Shown here: piece after piece, positions 44,776 to 54,987 of the stretch
Layout of the letters: every line of letters begins with the position of its first letter
Position numbering within the stretch: position 1 is the first letter of the stretch
The notes under the pieces: generated by a model
Seen by the model: only the letters and a program-made list of their open reading frames with translations
Database searches by the model: none
Told to the model about the DNA's origin: nothing
Translations under genes and position numbers: made by a program
Source: Thermus sp. 2.9
GTDB lineage: Bacteria > Deinococcota > Deinococci > Deinococcales > Thermaceae
DNA: 64,000 bases
Direction: 5' to 3'
Assembly: GCF_000794385.1 (NCBI RefSeq)
Contig: NZ_JTJB01000010.1
Coordinates: forward strand, 48,931-112,930

Positions 44776-45990
44776 GTGGCGGAGATCCTGGAGCGTTCCG
44801 GCTATCTGGTGAAGGTCCGGGTGGAAGTCCCGGCGAAGAGGGTGGAGGAGAGCTACCAGGCCCTCCTAAAGGACCTGGCCAAGCGGGTGCGGATCCCTGG
44901 CTTCCGCCCGGGAAAGGCCCCTTTGAAGGTGGTGGAGGCCCGCTTGGGGCGGGATGAGCTTCTGGCCGACCTCAAGGAGCGCTTGGTGGAGGAAACCTAC
45001 CCCGAAGCGGTGCGGGAGCTGGGCCTTACCCCCGTGGCCGCCCGGGTGGTGGAGGAGGAGCTCAAGGAGGGGGAGGGCTTCCGCTACGTGGCCGAGGTGG
45101 AGAACTACCCAGAGGTGAAGCTCCCCGACTGGCGGAGCTTCACCTTGGAGGTGCCCTCTCCCGAGGTGACCGAGGAGATGGTGGAAAGGGCCCTGGAGGA
45201 GCTCCGCCAGCGCTACGCCGAGCTGGTTCCCGTGGAGCGGGAGGCCCAGGAAGGCGACCACGTCTTCGTGCGCACGGAGGAGGGGGCGGAGTTTCCCATT
45301 GACCTTTCCAAGGCCCTGCCCCACGTGCGGGAGGCCCTTTTGGGCAAGCGGGCGGGGGACGAGGTTCTGGTGCCGGTGCTGAACGAGCGGGGCGAGAAGG
45401 TGCGGGAGGTGAAGACCGAGGTCTTGGAGGTCAAGACTCTGGAGCTTCCCGAGCTGGACGAGGAGTTTGCCAAGACCCTCGAGGCGGAAAGCCTGGAAGA
45501 CCTCAAGGCCAAGGTGCGGGAAAGCCTCAAGCGCCAGGCGGAGGCGGCCTACCAGGAGGCCCGGGAGCGGGCCTTTTTGGAAAAGCTGGCCGAGGGGATG
45601 GAGGCGGACATCCCCCCCTCCATGCTGGAGGCGGAGGAGCGCCACCTTTTGGAGCACCTGGCGGAGGACCTCTACCGGCAAGGGGTTGGCCTCGAGGCCT
45701 ACCTCAAGGCCCTGGAGGAGCGGGGCGAGCTGGAGAAGTTTAAGGAGGAGTTGCGCCAGGAAGCCCTCAAACGGGTGCGCCGCTCCTTGGCCAAGGAGCG
45801 CCTGGCCGAGGAGCTAAAGCCCGAGCTATCCGAGGAGGAGTGGCAGGCCTACTTGCAGGCGGTGGCCCGCTCCTACGGCCTCTCCCTGCAAGAGCTCCGG
45901 CGGCAGTTCGGGGAGCGGGGCCTTGCCCGGTTGCGGGCGGCCCACCTCCAGGACAAGGCGGTGCGCCAGGCCCTGGCGGAGCTCCCCTAA
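44776..45990 (+). CDS. tig: Trigger factor, ribosome-associated chaperone and prolyl isomerase
   Basis: The 404-residue protein starts at GTG 44776 ([20 protein letters not shown]). The ribosome-binding loop is [19 protein letters not shown] (Gly-Phe-Arg-x-Gly-x-x-Pro), then a PPIase-type domain ([34 protein letters not shown]) and a long helical C-terminal cradle ([20 protein letters not shown]). It shields nascent chains at the exit tunnel. It is followed by clpP and clpX, the usual order. Confidence 0.95.
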   Translation: MAEILERSGYLVKVRVEVPAKRVEESYQALLKDLAKRVRIPGFRPGKAPLKVVEARLGRDELLADLKERLVEETYPEAVRELGLTPVAARVVEEELKEGEGFRYVAEVENYPEVKLPDWRSFTLEVPSPEVTEEMVERALEELRQRYAELVPVEREAQEGDHVFVRTEEGAEFPIDLSKALPHVREALLGKRAGDEVLVPVLNERGEKVREVKTEVLEVKTLELPELDEEFAKTLEAESLEDLKAKVRESLKRQAEAAYQEARERAFLEKLAEGMEADIPPSMLEAEERHLLEHLAEDLYRQGVGLEAYLKALEERGELEKFKEELRQEALKRVRRSLAKERLAEELKPELSEEEWQAYLQAVARSYGLSLQELRRQFGERGLARLRAAHLQDKAVRQALAELP

Positions 45991-46003
45991 GGGGGCATGG
46001 TGG

Positions 46004-46027
46004 CCCAGGGGGGGATTTCCCCCTGGG
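46004..46027 (+). terminator. tig terminator overlapping the clpP promoter
   Basis: CCCAGGGGG/CCCCCTGGG hairpin with a short GGATTT loop. The TAGAAT -10 box of clpP (46036-46041) follows within ten bases, so the -35 region lies in the hairpin. Confidence 0.6.
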
Positions 46028-46051
46028 CTTCCCCTTAGAATGAAAAACGGT

Positions 46052-46636
46052 ATGGTCATACCCTACGTCATAGAGCAGACCGCCCGCGGCGAGCGGGTCT
46101 ACGACATTTACTCCCGCCTCCTCAAGGACCGCATCATCTTCCTGGGCACCCCCATTGACGCCCAGGTGGCCAACACCGTGGTGGCCCAGCTCCTCTTCCT
46201 GGACGCGCAAAACCCCAACCAGGAGATCAAGCTCTACATCAACTCCCCCGGGGGCGAGGTGGACGCCGGGCTTGCCATTTACGACACCATGCAGTTCGTC
46301 CGGGCCCCGGTTTCCACCATCGTCATCGGGCTTGCCGCCAGCATGGCCGCGGTGATCCTGGCCGCTGGGGAGAAGGGGCGCCGCTACGCCCTGCCCCACT
46401 CCAAGGTGATGATCCACCAACCCTGGGGCGGAGCCCGGGGCACGGCCAGCGACATCGCCATCCAGGCCCAGGAAATCCTCAAGGCTAAGAGGCTTCTGAA
46501 CGAGATCCTGGCCAAGCACACCGGCCAGCCCTTGGAAAAGGTGGAAAAGGACACGGACCGGGACTACTACCTCTCGGCGCAAGAAGCCTTGGAATACGGC
46601 CTCATTGACCAGGTGGTGACCCGTGAGGAAGCCTAG
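46052..46636 (+). CDS. clpP: ATP-dependent Clp protease proteolytic subunit
   Basis: I prefer ATG 46052 ([20 protein letters not shown]) because TAGAAT at 46036-46041 looks like a -10 box that a start at 46040 would overlap. The catalytic triad is visible: Ser in [20 protein letters not shown], His in [20 protein letters not shown], Asp in [40 protein letters not shown] is the family signature. Fourteen subunits form the chamber; ClpX lies immediately downstream and overlaps by 14 bases. Confidence 0.96.
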   Translation: MVIPYVIEQTARGERVYDIYSRLLKDRIIFLGTPIDAQVANTVVAQLLFLDAQNPNQEIKLYINSPGGEVDAGLAIYDTMQFVRAPVSTIVIGLAASMAAVILAAGEKGRRYALPHSKVMIHQPWGGARGTASDIAIQAQEILKAKRLLNEILAKHTGQPLEKVEKDTDRDYYLSAQEALEYGLIDQVVTREEA

Positions 46637-47819
46637 GCCCCACTGCAGTTTCTGCGGCCTGCGCCCGCCCGACACGGGAAGGCTTCTGGAAAGCCCCTTG
46701 GAGGACGTCTTCATCTGCGAAGACTGCGTGGCCCGGGCCCAGGAGATTCTTCGGGGGGAAAGCGCCAAGCCCAAGGGGCCGAGCCGCCTGCCCAAGCCCC
46801 AGGAGATCAAGGCCCACCTGGACCAGTACGTGGTGGGCCAGGAGGCGGCCAAGCGGGCCTTGAGCGTGGCCGTCTACAACCACTACAAGCGCCTCCTCCA
46901 CCCCGAGGCGGAGATCGGCAAGGCCAACATCCTCCTCATCGGACCCACGGGCACGGGGAAGACCCTCCTTGCGGAAACCCTGGCCCGCTTCCTGGAGGTG
47001 CCCTTCGCCATCGCCGACGCCACCACCTTGACCGAGGCGGGGTACGTGGGGGAGGATGTGGAGAACGTCATCCTCCGCCTCCTGCAAAACGCCGACTTTG
47101 ACGTGGAGCGGGCGGAGATGGGCATCGTTTACATTGACGAGATTGACAAGATCGCCCGCAAGTCGGAAAACCCCTCCCTCACCCGGGACGTTTCCGGGGA
47201 AGGGGTGCAGCAGGCCCTTTTGAAGATCATTGAGGGCACCATCGCCAACGTTCCCCCGCAAGGGGGAAGGAAGCACCCCCATCAGGAGTTCATCCCGGTG
47301 AACACAAAAAACATCCTCTTCATCCTGGGCGGGGCCTTTGAGGGCCTGGAGAACATCGTGAAGGCCCGGGTGGGCCGCACCGCCATCGGCTTCACCGGGG
47401 GTAAGGAGAAGGGGGAGGAGCCCCTGGAGGTCATCCCCGAGGACCTGGTGAAGTTTGGCATGATCCCCGAGTTCGTGGGCCGGGCCCCCCTCATCGTCCA
47501 GCTCCACCCCCTCACGGAGGACGACCTGGTGCGCATCCTCACCGAGCCCAAGAACGCCTTGGTGCGGCAGTACCAGGAGCTTTTCCGCATGGAAGGGATT
47601 GAGCTCCGCTTTACCCCGGCGGCCCTCAAGGAGGTGGCCCGCCGCGCCCTCAAGCGGGGCACGGGGGCCCGGGGCCTTAGGGCCATCCTGGAGAAGACCA
47701 TGGTGGACCTGATGTTTGAGGCCCCGGGGAGCGGGGTGAAGGAGCTCGTGGTGGACCTGCCCCACCTGGACCACCCCTTGAGGGCCCTGGAGGAGGCCCG
47801 ACTCAGGCAGGCTTCTTAG
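46623..47819 (+). CDS. clpX: ATP-dependent Clp protease ATP-binding subunit ClpX
   Basis: The 398-residue unfoldase starts at GTG 46623. The zinc-binding domain is [18 protein letters not shown] with CEDC; Walker A is GPTGTGKT, Walker [11 protein letters not shown], and TREMBEDDED-type ClpX features such as [37 protein letters not shown] and [20 protein letters not shown] follow. The final stop codon TAG uses two bases of the IS target duplication and the first base of the IS, so the native end of the gene may differ slightly. Confidence 0.96.
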   Translation: MRKPRPHCSFCGLRPPDTGRLLESPLEDVFICEDCVARAQEILRGESAKPKGPSRLPKPQEIKAHLDQYVVGQEAAKRALSVAVYNHYKRLLHPEAEIGKANILLIGPTGTGKTLLAETLARFLEVPFAIADATTLTEAGYVGEDVENVILRLLQNADFDVERAEMGIVYIDEIDKIARKSENPSLTRDVSGEGVQQALLKIIEGTIANVPPQGGRKHPHQEFIPVNTKNILFILGGAFEGLENIVKARVGRTAIGFTGGKEKGEEPLEVIPEDLVKFGMIPEFVGRAPLIVQLHPLTEDDLVRILTEPKNALVRQYQELFRMEGIELRFTPAALKEVARRALKRGTGARGLRAILEKTMVDLMFEAPGSGVKELVVDLPHLDHPLRALEEARLRQAS

Positions 47820-48723
47820 AGGCTGTCGTAAAAGGGTGGTATTCTTGAGGGATGAGCTCTAGACGATCTTACCCCAGCGACCTCAGCGATGCGGAGTGGG
47901 CCCTCCTGGAGCCCCTCATCCCAGCCCCCAAGCCCGGCGGCCGACCCGCCAAGGTGCCGAGGAGAGAAATCGTTAACGCCATCCTTTACGTCCTGGAAAA
48001 CGGCATCAAGTGGCGGGCTATGCCCCATGACTTGCCCCACTGGTCCACCGTCTACCACTACTTCCGCAAGTGGCAGAAGGAAGGCATTTGGGAGAAGGCC
48101 GTCCAGGCCCTGGCCCGCCAGGACCGGGAGCGAGAAGGGAGGCAAGCTTCGCCCAGCGCTCTGGTGATGGATAGCCAGTCCGTCAAGACCACGGAAAAAG
48201 GGGGCCCCGAGGGAACGACGGGGCGAAAAAGGTCAAGGGGAGAAAGCGCCAAATCTTGACGGACACGGGGGGTCGCTTGCTGAAGGCCTTCGTGCACCCG
48301 GCCAACGAGCACGATAAGCGGGGTGGGGAGGCCTTGCTCCTGGGGATGGACCTCTCCCTTTGGCCAAGGGTGCGGAAGCTCTTTGTGGACTGGGGGTACA
48401 GGGGCCTCAAGGGGCTCGCTTCTTCCCTGGGGCTGGAGCTTGAGGTGGTGGCCCGTCCCTACGCGGGGGTGCGTGGGGTCTGGGTGCGGGAGGGGGAGGA
48501 GGCGCCGGAGCTTCCGCGGGAGAGGGGGTTCAAGCCCTTGCCCAAGCGGTGGGTGGTGGAGCGGACCTTCGCCTGGCTTGGGCGGAATCGGCGGCTTGCC
48601 AAGGACTACGAAGCTAACCCTCGGGTGAGCGAGGCCTGGGTGTATCTGGGCATGCTACGCTTGTTGGTGAAGCGGCTGGCTAGGGCCGCGTAGCTGGCCG
48701 TGGAGGACTTTTACGACAGCCTC
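47819..48723 (+). mobile_element. IS5-family (IS427 group) insertion sequence, 905 bp
   Basis: Perfect 16-bp terminal inverted repeats (GAGGCTGTCGTAAAAG and complement) bound the element, with a 3-bp duplication TTA (47816-47818, 48724-48726). It inserted exactly between the end of clpX and the convergent pncB end, damaging neither gene. It probably removed or separated the clpX terminator. Confidence 0.92.
47852..48693 (+). CDS. IS5/IS427-type transposase in two overlapping frames
   Basis: The first frame (ATG 47852 to 48259) has the N-terminal domain SRRSYPSDLSDAEWALLEPL and the first Asp in ALVMDSQSVKTTEKGGPEG. At CGAAAAAGG (about 48222-48230) a -1 shift leads to KKVKGRKRQILTDTGGRLLK, then the second Asp in KLFVDWGYRGLKGL and the Glu in VVERTFAWLGRNRRLAKDYE, ending at 48693. 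Programmed -1 frameshifting on an A-run is a normal expression strategy for this IS group, so I treat the gene as functional. The product is about 280 residues. Confidence 0.85.
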
Positions 48724-48729
48724 TTAGGC

Positions 48730-50253
48730 CTAGCCGGAAAGCCGGGCCACCAGGGCCTCTTTGAGGGCGAAGAGGCGCTCGGTGAGGGAAACGTGGTAGA
48801 TGTGGGGGTTCACCAGGCGGCGCACCCCTGGGTCTAGCCGGGCCACGTCCTTTTGACGCCTTTCCCGCAGGGCCTCGAGGGGTAGGGGGGGGAAGAGGCG
48901 CTTGCCCCTGAAGGCTTCTTGCAGGAGGGGTTCTAGGGTGAACTCCCCGGGGTTCAGCGTGCGGCGCTTGGTGGGGTCGGTGGGATGGCGGAGGCAGAGG
49001 GGGGCGTCCTCCCGCACCTCCTCTTCAAAGGTGGCCAGGAGGTCCGCCGTGGCCAGGCCCCGCCCGTCGTACACCCGGTAGACCTTCTTGTGCCCGGGGT
49101 TCAAGATCTTTTCCAAGGAGTCCGAGATCTTCATGGCCGGGGCCCAGGTGCCGTTTTCCCGGATGGCCACCAGCTTGTACACCCCCCCTAAGGCCGGGTA
49201 GCCCCAGGAGACCACCATCCGGGTCCCCACCCCGTAGACCAGGCGCTTTAGGAGCTTCTCTGGGTCCACGCCGTAGCGGGGGGCTTCCTCCAGGATCTGG
49301 CTTTTGATCTGCCAGATGACCAGCTCGTCCAGGTCCCCCGAGAGGACGATGAGGGTGTCGGGGAAGCCCGCCTTGTCCAGCTCCTTGGCCGCCTGGATGG
49401 CCAGGTGGGCTAGGTCGCCGGAGTCAATCCGCACCCCCACGGGGCGGTGTCCCTTCTTCCGCAGGTTCTCAAAGACCTTGATGGCGTGGGGCAGGCCGGA
49501 GTGGAGGGTGTCCACGGTGTCCAGGAGGAGGATGGTGTCGTCGGGGAAGACCTCGGCGAAGGCCTGGAAGGCGTCTTCCTCGGAGTAGCCCAAGGCCAAG
49601 AAGGCCTGGACCAGGCTGTGGGCGTGGGTGCCGGAGGCGGGGAGGCCCAGGAGGTGGGAGAGGCTCACGGCGCTACTCCGGTTGGCCCCCCCGATGAGGC
49701 TCGCCCGTGTGGCGCTTTCCCCCCCTTTGCCGGGGGAGCGGCGCAGGCCGAACTCCAACACCACCGCCTCTTCCCCCGCCGCCTCCCGCACCCGGCTCGC
49801 CTTGGTGGCGATGAGGGTTTCGTAGTTGATGCGGTTTAAGAGGGCGGTTTCCAGGAGCTGGGCCTGGAGGAGGGGGCCTTCCACGCTGAGAAGGGGCACC
49901 TGGGGGTGGGCCACCCGGCCCTCGGGGAGGGCCCTCACCGTGAGGCCGGAGAACCCGCCCATGGCCTGCAGGTAATGGAGGTAGTCCTCGGCGAAGAGGG
50001 GTTTGCCGGAGCGGCTTTTTAAGGCGCGGAGGGCTTCCAGCTCTGCCTCGCCGAAGCGGGCGTTTTCCATCCAGGAGAGCAAGGGGTCAAGCCCGGCGAA
50101 GACGGTGTAGCCCGCCTGGTGGGCTCCGTAGTCGGGGTTTTTTCGGTAAAAGGCTTCAAAGAGCGCTTCCCTCTCGTGAAGCCCTAGGCGAAAGTAAACC
50201 TGACCCATGGTGAGCTGGTAGAGGTCGGTGTAGAGGATGCCGAAGGGGTCCAT
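48730..50253 (-). CDS. pncB: Nicotinate phosphoribosyltransferase
   Basis: The 507-residue enzyme converts nicotinate and PRPP to nicotinate mononucleotide for NAD salvage. It begins [20 protein letters not shown], the usual opening, and has [60 protein letters not shown] and [20 protein letters not shown]. The catalytic His is probably in GTHAHSLV. It is divergent from metH. Confidence 0.93.
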   Translation of the reverse strand: MDPFGILYTDLYQLTMGQVYFRLGLHEREALFEAFYRKNPDYGAHQAGYTVFAGLDPLLSWMENARFGEAELEALRALKSRSGKPLFAEDYLHYLQAMGGFSGLTVRALPEGRVAHPQVPLLSVEGPLLQAQLLETALLNRINYETLIATKASRVREAAGEEAVVLEFGLRRSPGKGGESATRASLIGGANRSSAVSLSHLLGLPASGTHAHSLVQAFLALGYSEEDAFQAFAEVFPDDTILLLDTVDTLHSGLPHAIKVFENLRKKGHRPVGVRIDSGDLAHLAIQAAKELDKAGFPDTLIVLSGDLDELVIWQIKSQILEEAPRYGVDPEKLLKRLVYGVGTRMVVSWGYPALGGVYKLVAIRENGTWAPAMKISDSLEKILNPGHKKVYRVYDGRGLATADLLATFEEEVREDAPLCLRHPTDPTKRRTLNPGEFTLEPLLQEAFRGKRLFPPLPLEALRERRQKDVARLDPGVRRLVNPHIYHVSLTERLFALKEALVARLSG

Positions 50254-50295
50254 GGGCCTAGCATAGCCCTCCGCTTTTGGCTACACTAGCGGGAT

Positions 50296-53200
50296 ATGGT
50301 GGAGGTCCACACCTGCAGTCCCGGTTGCCGCCACCACCTGGGGGGGGCGGGGTGGGGGGATGCCCCGTTGGTGCGCCTGGGCTACAACAAGGAGGCCCGG
50401 GCTAGGAAGTTCCCCTACCTGAGGGCGCTTTTGGAGCGGCCCGTGGTCTTTGACGGGGCCATGGGTACCGAGCTGCAAAAGCGGGACCTTTCCCCCGAGG
50501 ACTACGGGGGGGAGGCCTACTTCGGCTGCCCCGAGGTGCTAAACCGCACCCGGCCCCAAGTGGTGCAGGAAATCCACCGCGCCTACCTCGAGGCCGGGGC
50601 CGAGGTGATAGAGACCAACACCTTTGGCGCTCTAAGGCACGTCCTGGCCGAGTACGGGCTTGGGGAGGAGGCGGAGGCCCTCGCTTACCTGGGGGCCAGG
50701 CTCGCCAAGGAGGTGGCGGAGCCCTACGGGGCCTTCGTGGCGGGGGCCCTGGGGCCGGGAACCAAGCTCATCTCCTTGGGGCAGATTGCTTGGGATGAGC
50801 TTTACCAAGCCTACAAGGAGGCGGCGCGGGGGCTTCTTCGGGGCGGGGTGGACCTCATCCTTTTGGAGACGGCCCAGGACATCCTCCAGGTGCGCGCAGC
50901 CGTCCTCGCCGCCCGCGAGGCCATGGCCGAGGTGGGGCGGGAGGTTCCCCTCCAGGTCCAGGTGACCTTTGAGGCCACGGGGACCATGCTGGTGGGAACC
51001 GATGAACAGGCGGCCCTGGCCGCCTTGGAGAGCCTTCCCGTGGACGTGGTGGGGATGAACTGCGCCACGGGGCCCGACCTCATGGACAGCAAGGTGCGCC
51101 ACTTCGCGGCCCACAGCACCCGCTTCGTGGCCTGCCTGCCCAACGCCGGCCTGCCCCGGAACGAGGGGGGCAGGGTGGTCTACGACCTCACCCCGGAGGA
51201 GCTGGCCAAGTGGCACCGGAAGTTCGTCCTGGAGTACGGGGTGAACGCCGTGGGGGGGTGTTGCGGCACGGGGCCGGAGCACATCCGCAAGGTGGCGGAG
51301 GCGGTGAAGGGGCTTCCCGCCCGGCCTAGGCCGGAGGCCTTCCCGCCCCAGGTGGCCTCCTTGTACCAAGCGGTCTCCCTCCGCCAGGAGGCGAGCCTCT
51401 TCTTGGTGGGGGAGCGCCTCAACGCCACGGGAAGCAAGCGCTTCCGGGAGATGCTTTTCGCCCGGGACCTCGAGGGCATCCTGACCCTGGCGCGGGAGCA
51501 GGTGGCGGAAGGGGCCCATGCCCTGGACCTTTCCGTGGCCTGGACGGGGCGGGACGAGTTGGAAGACCTCAGGTGGCTCCTCCCGAGCCTCGCCACCGCC
51601 GTCACGGTGCCCGTGATGGTGGACTCCACCTCCCCCGAGGCCATGGAGCTCGCCCTCAAGTACCTGCCGGGCCGGGTCCTCCTGAACTCCGCCAACCTGG
51701 AGGATGGCCTGGAGCGGTTTGACCGGGTGGCCTCCTTGGCCAAGGCCCACGGGGCGGCCTTGGTGGCCTTGGCCATAGACGAGAAGGGGATGGCCAAGAC
51801 CAAGGAGGAGAAGATGCGGGTGGCCCTCCGCATGTACGAGCGCCTCACGGAACACCACGGCTTCCGCCCCGAGGACCTCCTCTTTGACCTCCTCACCTTC
51901 CCCATCACCCAAGGGGACGAGGAGAGCCGCCCCCTGGCCAAGGAGACCCTGCTCGCCCTGGAGGAGCTTAGGGAAAGGCTTCCCGGGGTGGGGTTCATCC
52001 TGGGGGTTTCCAACGTTTCCTTTGGCCTGAAGCCCCGGGCCCGGCGGGTCCTGAACTCCGTCTTCCTGGACGAGGCGAGGCAGAGGGGCCTCACCGCCGC
52101 CATCGTGGACGCGGGCAAGATCCTTCCCATCAGCCAGATCCCCGAGGAGGCCTACGCCTTGGCCCTGGACCTCATCCACGATCGCCGGCGGGAGGGGTAT
52201 GATCCCCTCCTCGCCTTCATGGCCTACTTTGAGGCCCATGCGGAAGACCCCGCGGCCAAGGAGGACGCCTTCCAGGCCCTGCCCCTTTTGGAAAGGCTCA
52301 AGCGGCGGGTGGTGGAGGGAAGGAAGGGGGGCCTCGAGGCCGACCTGGACGAGGCCCTGCGCCAGGGGTACAGGCCCCTGGACCTCATCAACGGCCCCCT
52401 CCTTGCCGGCATGAAGGAGGTGGGGGAGCTTTTCGGGGCGGGGAAGATGCAGCTTCCCTTCGTCCTCCAGGCGGCGGAGGTGATGAAGAAGGCGGTGGCC
52501 CACCTGGAGCCCCACATGGAAAAGCGGGGCGAGGGTAAGGGCAAGATGGTCCTGGCCACGGTGAAAGGGGACGTGCACGACATTGGCAAAAACCTGGTGG
52601 ACATCATCCTGAGCAACAACGGCTACCAGGTGGTGAACCTGGGCATCAAGGTGCCCATTGAGGAGATCCTGCAGGCGGTGGAGGCGCACAAGCCCCACGC
52701 CGTGGGCATGTCGGGCCTTTTGGTGAAGAGCACCCAGGTGATGAAGGAAAACCTGGAGTACATGCGGGATCGGGGCTACACCCTCCCCGTGATCCTGGGT
52801 GGGGCGGCCCTCACAAGGAGCTTCGTGGAGGAGGACCTTCGCGCCATCTACCCCAACGTCTACTACGCCGAGGACGCCTTTGAGGGTTTGCGGCTTATGG
52901 AAGAGCTCACGGGCCAGGCTCCCCCCAAGCTCACCCAACGGGCTTCCCCCCGCCCCAAGCGGGAGGCGCCCAAGGTGGAGGCGCGTTCCAAGCCCGTGGG
53001 GGAGGCTCTCTTCATCCCCAGGCCGCCCTTTTTCGGGGTCCGGGTGGAAGCGGACCTGGACCTTCCCACCATCGCCCACTACGTGAACAAGCTCGCCCTT
53101 TACCGGGGCCAGTGGGGGTATAGCCGCAAGGGGATGAGCCGGGAGGCGTGGCAGGCCCTGGTGGAAAGGGAGGCGGAACCCGTTTTCCGCCGCCTCCTCA

Positions 53201-53850
53201 AGGAGGCCATGGAGGAGGGGTGGCTCAGGCCCAAGGTGCTTTACGGCTTCTTCCCCGTGGCCCGGGAAGGGGAGGAACTCCTCGTCTTCTCCCCGCAAAC
53301 CGGGGAGGTGCTGGAGCGCTTCCGCTTTCCCCGGCAGCGGGGCGGGGGCTTGAGCCTCGTGGACTACTTCCGCCCCCGCCACGCCGAGCCCTTGGGGAGC
53401 GAGGCGGATTGGCTTCCCGCCTACGCCCAAGGGGCCCGGGACGTGCTTGGGGTGCAGTTGGTGAGCATGGGGGAGGAGCCTGCGAGGAAGGCCCGGGCCC
53501 TCTTTGAAGGGGGGGCCTACCAGGACTACCTCTTCGTCCACGGCTTCGCCGTGGAGATGACCGAGGCCTTGGCGGAGTACTGGCACAAGCGCATGCGGCA
53601 GATGTGGGGCATCGCCGGCCAGGACGCCACGGAGATCCCCAAACTCTTCCAGCAGGGCTACCAGGGGGCCCGCTACTCCTTCGGCTACCCCGCCTGCCCT
53701 GACCTGGCCGACCAGGCCAAGCTGGACCGCCTCATGGGCTTCGCCCGTATCGGGGTGCGGCTTACGGAGAGCTTCCAGCTTGAGCCCGAGCACGCCACCA
53801 GCGCCCTGGTGGTCCACCACCCCGAGGCCCGCTACTTCAGCGTGGACTGA
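50296..53850 (+). CDS. metH: Cobalamin-dependent methionine synthase
   Basis: The 1184-residue protein has all four modules. The homocysteine domain includes FDGAMGTELQKRDLSPEDYG, GMNCATGPDLMDS and GGCCGTGPEHI for zinc. The folate domain includes LVGERLNATGSKRFREMLFA and VPVMVDSTSPEAMELALKYL. The B12 domain includes VKGDVHDIGKNLVDIILSNN with the cobalt-ligand His and VGMSGLLVKSTQVMKENLEY. The activation domain includes DYLFVHGFAVEMTEALAEYW and RYSFGYPACPDLADQAKLDR. TACACT (50281-50286) 9 bases before ATG suggests a near-leaderless transcript. A Cys-rich N-terminal extension (VEVHTCSPGCRHH) precedes the normal start region and may be an alternative start effect. Confidence 0.95.
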   Translation: MVEVHTCSPGCRHHLGGAGWGDAPLVRLGYNKEARARKFPYLRALLERPVVFDGAMGTELQKRDLSPEDYGGEAYFGCPEVLNRTRPQVVQEIHRAYLEAGAEVIETNTFGALRHVLAEYGLGEEAEALAYLGARLAKEVAEPYGAFVAGALGPGTKLISLGQIAWDELYQAYKEAARGLLRGGVDLILLETAQDILQVRAAVLAAREAMAEVGREVPLQVQVTFEATGTMLVGTDEQAALAALESLPVDVVGMNCATGPDLMDSKVRHFAAHSTRFVACLPNAGLPRNEGGRVVYDLTPEELAKWHRKFVLEYGVNAVGGCCGTGPEHIRKVAEAVKGLPARPRPEAFPPQVASLYQAVSLRQEASLFLVGERLNATGSKRFREMLFARDLEGILTLAREQVAEGAHALDLSVAWTGRDELEDLRWLLPSLATAVTVPVMVDSTSPEAMELALKYLPGRVLLNSANLEDGLERFDRVASLAKAHGAALVALAIDEKGMAKTKEEKMRVALRMYERLTEHHGFRPEDLLFDLLTFPITQGDEESRPLAKETLLALEELRERLPGVGFILGVSNVSFGLKPRARRVLNSVFLDEARQRGLTAAIVDAGKILPISQIPEEAYALALDLIHDRRREGYDPLLAFMAYFEAHAEDPAAKEDAFQALPLLERLKRRVVEGRKGGLEADLDEALRQGYRPLDLINGPLLAGMKEVGELFGAGKMQLPFVLQAAEVMKKAVAHLEPHMEKRGEGKGKMVLATVKGDVHDIGKNLVDIILSNNGYQVVNLGIKVPIEEILQAVEAHKPHAVGMSGLLVKSTQVMKENLEYMRDRGYTLPVILGGAALTRSFVEEDLRAIYPNVYYAEDAFEGLRLMEELTGQAPPKLTQRASPRPKREAPKVEARSKPVGEALFIPRPPFFGVRVEADLDLPTIAHYVNKLALYRGQWGYSRKGMSREAWQALVEREAEPVFRRLLKEAMEEGWLRPKVLYGFFPVAREGEELLVFSPQTGEVLERFRFPRQRGGGLSLVDYFRPRHAEPLGSEADWLPAYAQGARDVLGVQLVSMGEEPARKARALFEGGAYQDYLFVHGFAVEMTEALAEYWHKRMRQMWGIAGQDATEIPKLFQQGYQGARYSFGYPACPDLADQAKLDRLMGFARIGVRLTESFQLEPEHATSALVVHHPEARYFSVD

Positions 53851-53854
53851 AAGA

Positions 53855-53874
53855 GCCCCGGGAAGCCCCGGGGC
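53855..53874. terminator. Shared terminator between metH and the sulfurtransferase gene
   Basis: GCCCCGG/CCGGGGC hairpin in the 29-base gap between two convergent genes, serving both directions. Confidence 0.6.
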
Positions 53875-53879
53875 CTTCC

Positions 53880-54737
53880 TTACTCCTCCCCTTTGGCGAT
53901 GGGCACCCCCACCAGGTTGCCCCACTCCGTCCAGGAGCCGTCGTAGTTCTTCACGTGGGGGTAGCCCAGGAGGTACTTGAGGACGAACCAGGAGTGGCTG
54001 GAGCGCTCGGCGATGCGGCAGTAGACCACCACGTCCTTGTCCTTGGTGATGCCCAGGGGTTCGTAGAGGGCTTTGAGCTCTTCCGGGCTTTTGAAGGTGC
54101 CGTCGGGGTTCACCGCCTTGGCCCAGGGGATGTTCTTGGCCCCGGGAATGTGCCCGGCCCGTAGGGCCCCTTCTTGCGGGTAGTTGGGCATGTGGGTGAG
54201 CTCGCCCCGGTACTCCTCGGGGCTCCGCACGTCCACCAGGGCCCCCTTGCCCTCCTTAACCTTCAGGATGTGCTCCAGTACGTCATCCCGGTAGGCGCGG
54301 ATGGACTCGTCCCGGTAGGGGACCTCGTAGCGGCCCGGGGGGTAGCTGGGGACCTCGGTGGTGAGGGGCCGGCCCTCCTCCACCCACTTCTGCCGCCCGC
54401 CGTTCATGAGGCGCACGTCCTTGTGGCCGTTGTACTTGAAGAACCAGAAGGCGTAGGCGGCCCACCAGTTGTTCTTGTCCCCGTAGAGGACCACGGTGGT
54501 GTCGTTGGAGATGCCAAGCCGCTCCATGAGTTGGGCGAACCCCTCCTCGCTGATGAAGTCCCGCACCACCGGGTCCCAGAAGTCCTTCTGCCAGTCAATC
54601 TTTTGGGCCCCGGGGATGTGGCCCGTGTCGTAGAGGAGGATGTCCTCGTCCACCTCGAGGACCCGCACCTTTGGGTCGTCCAGGTGCGCTTGCACCCATT
54701 CCGTGCTCACCAGAACCTCAGGGTGTGCGTAGCCCAT
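53880..54737 (-). CDS. Thiosulfate sulfurtransferase (two-domain rhodanese)
   Basis: I start at ATG 54737 ([20 protein letters not shown]), preceded by GGGAGGTGAG; a longer GTG start is less likely. Domain 1 ([20 protein letters not shown]) is the inactive copy. Domain 2 has [20 protein letters not shown] and the active-site loop [20 protein letters not shown] with the persulfide Cys. The 285-residue length matches bacterial and archaeal thiosulfate sulfurtransferases. TATAGT lies upstream. Confidence 0.92.
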   Translation of the reverse strand: MGYAHPEVLVSTEWVQAHLDDPKVRVLEVDEDILLYDTGHIPGAQKIDWQKDFWDPVVRDFISEEGFAQLMERLGISNDTTVVLYGDKNNWWAAYAFWFFKYNGHKDVRLMNGGRQKWVEEGRPLTTEVPSYPPGRYEVPYRDESIRAYRDDVLEHILKVKEGKGALVDVRSPEEYRGELTHMPNYPQEGALRAGHIPGAKNIPWAKAVNPDGTFKSPEELKALYEPLGITKDKDVVVYCRIAERSSHSWFVLKYLLGYPHVKNYDGSWTEWGNLVGVPIAKGEE

Positions 54738-54811
54738 GCTCACCTCCCAGCCCCACTATACCCTTGAGCGTGTTCATGCAAGGAACCGCGGCCACAATCT
54801 ACGCGGGCGCC

Positions 54812-54840
54812 TTGCCAAGGAGGGCGGGTTCTGGTATAAA
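54812..54840 (+). promoter_or_regulatory. Promoter of the riboswitch-metallopeptidase unit
   Basis: TTGCCA (54812-54817), 17 bases, TATAAA (54835-54840): near-consensus sigma-70 type. Transcription should start about 54847, at the foot of riboswitch helix P1. Confidence 0.7.
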
Positions 54841-54844
54841 GGAG

Positions 54845-54985
54845 CCTGCGGGGAGTAGCCGCCCCTACGGGGGCCAGCCGGTCGTCAGTACGGGAGGTTT
54901 CCCCGGTCGGCTGGGGCGCTTTGGGCGCATGGCGAGACCACTAAAAGGTGGCCTCGGCTTTTTGCTACACCCCGCAGGGAGGGAA
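54845..54985 (+). promoter_or_regulatory. yybP-ykoY (Mn2+) riboswitch with terminator/antiterminator
   Basis: P1 pairs CCTGCGGGG (54845-54853) with CCCCGCAGG (54970-54978). The class-defining elements are present: GGGGAGTAGC at the 5' side, GTCAGTACG in the middle, CGGCTGGGGC and GGCGAGACC at the 3' side, and CTACACCCC closing. Mn2+ binding in this class docks the two loops. GAGACCAC (54934-54941) can instead pair with GTGGCCTC (54948-54955) ahead of TTTTT (54959-54963), an intrinsic terminator that competes with the ligand-bound fold, so Mn2+ probably turns the genes on. P1 also abuts the GGGAGGG ribosome site. Direct metal specificity is inferred from the family. Confidence 0.88.
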
Positions 54986-54987
54986 AC

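Noticed and set aside
48183..48260. IS5-family transposase frameshift as evidence of a dead element
   Set aside because: The shift lies on an A-run suited to -1 programmed frameshifting normal for this IS group, and both frames are otherwise intact.
50632..53925. Very long minus-strand frame opposite metH (about 1100 codons)
   Set aside because: High GC in third positions opens long antisense frames; the composition is low-complexity Gly/His/Leu and metH explains the region.
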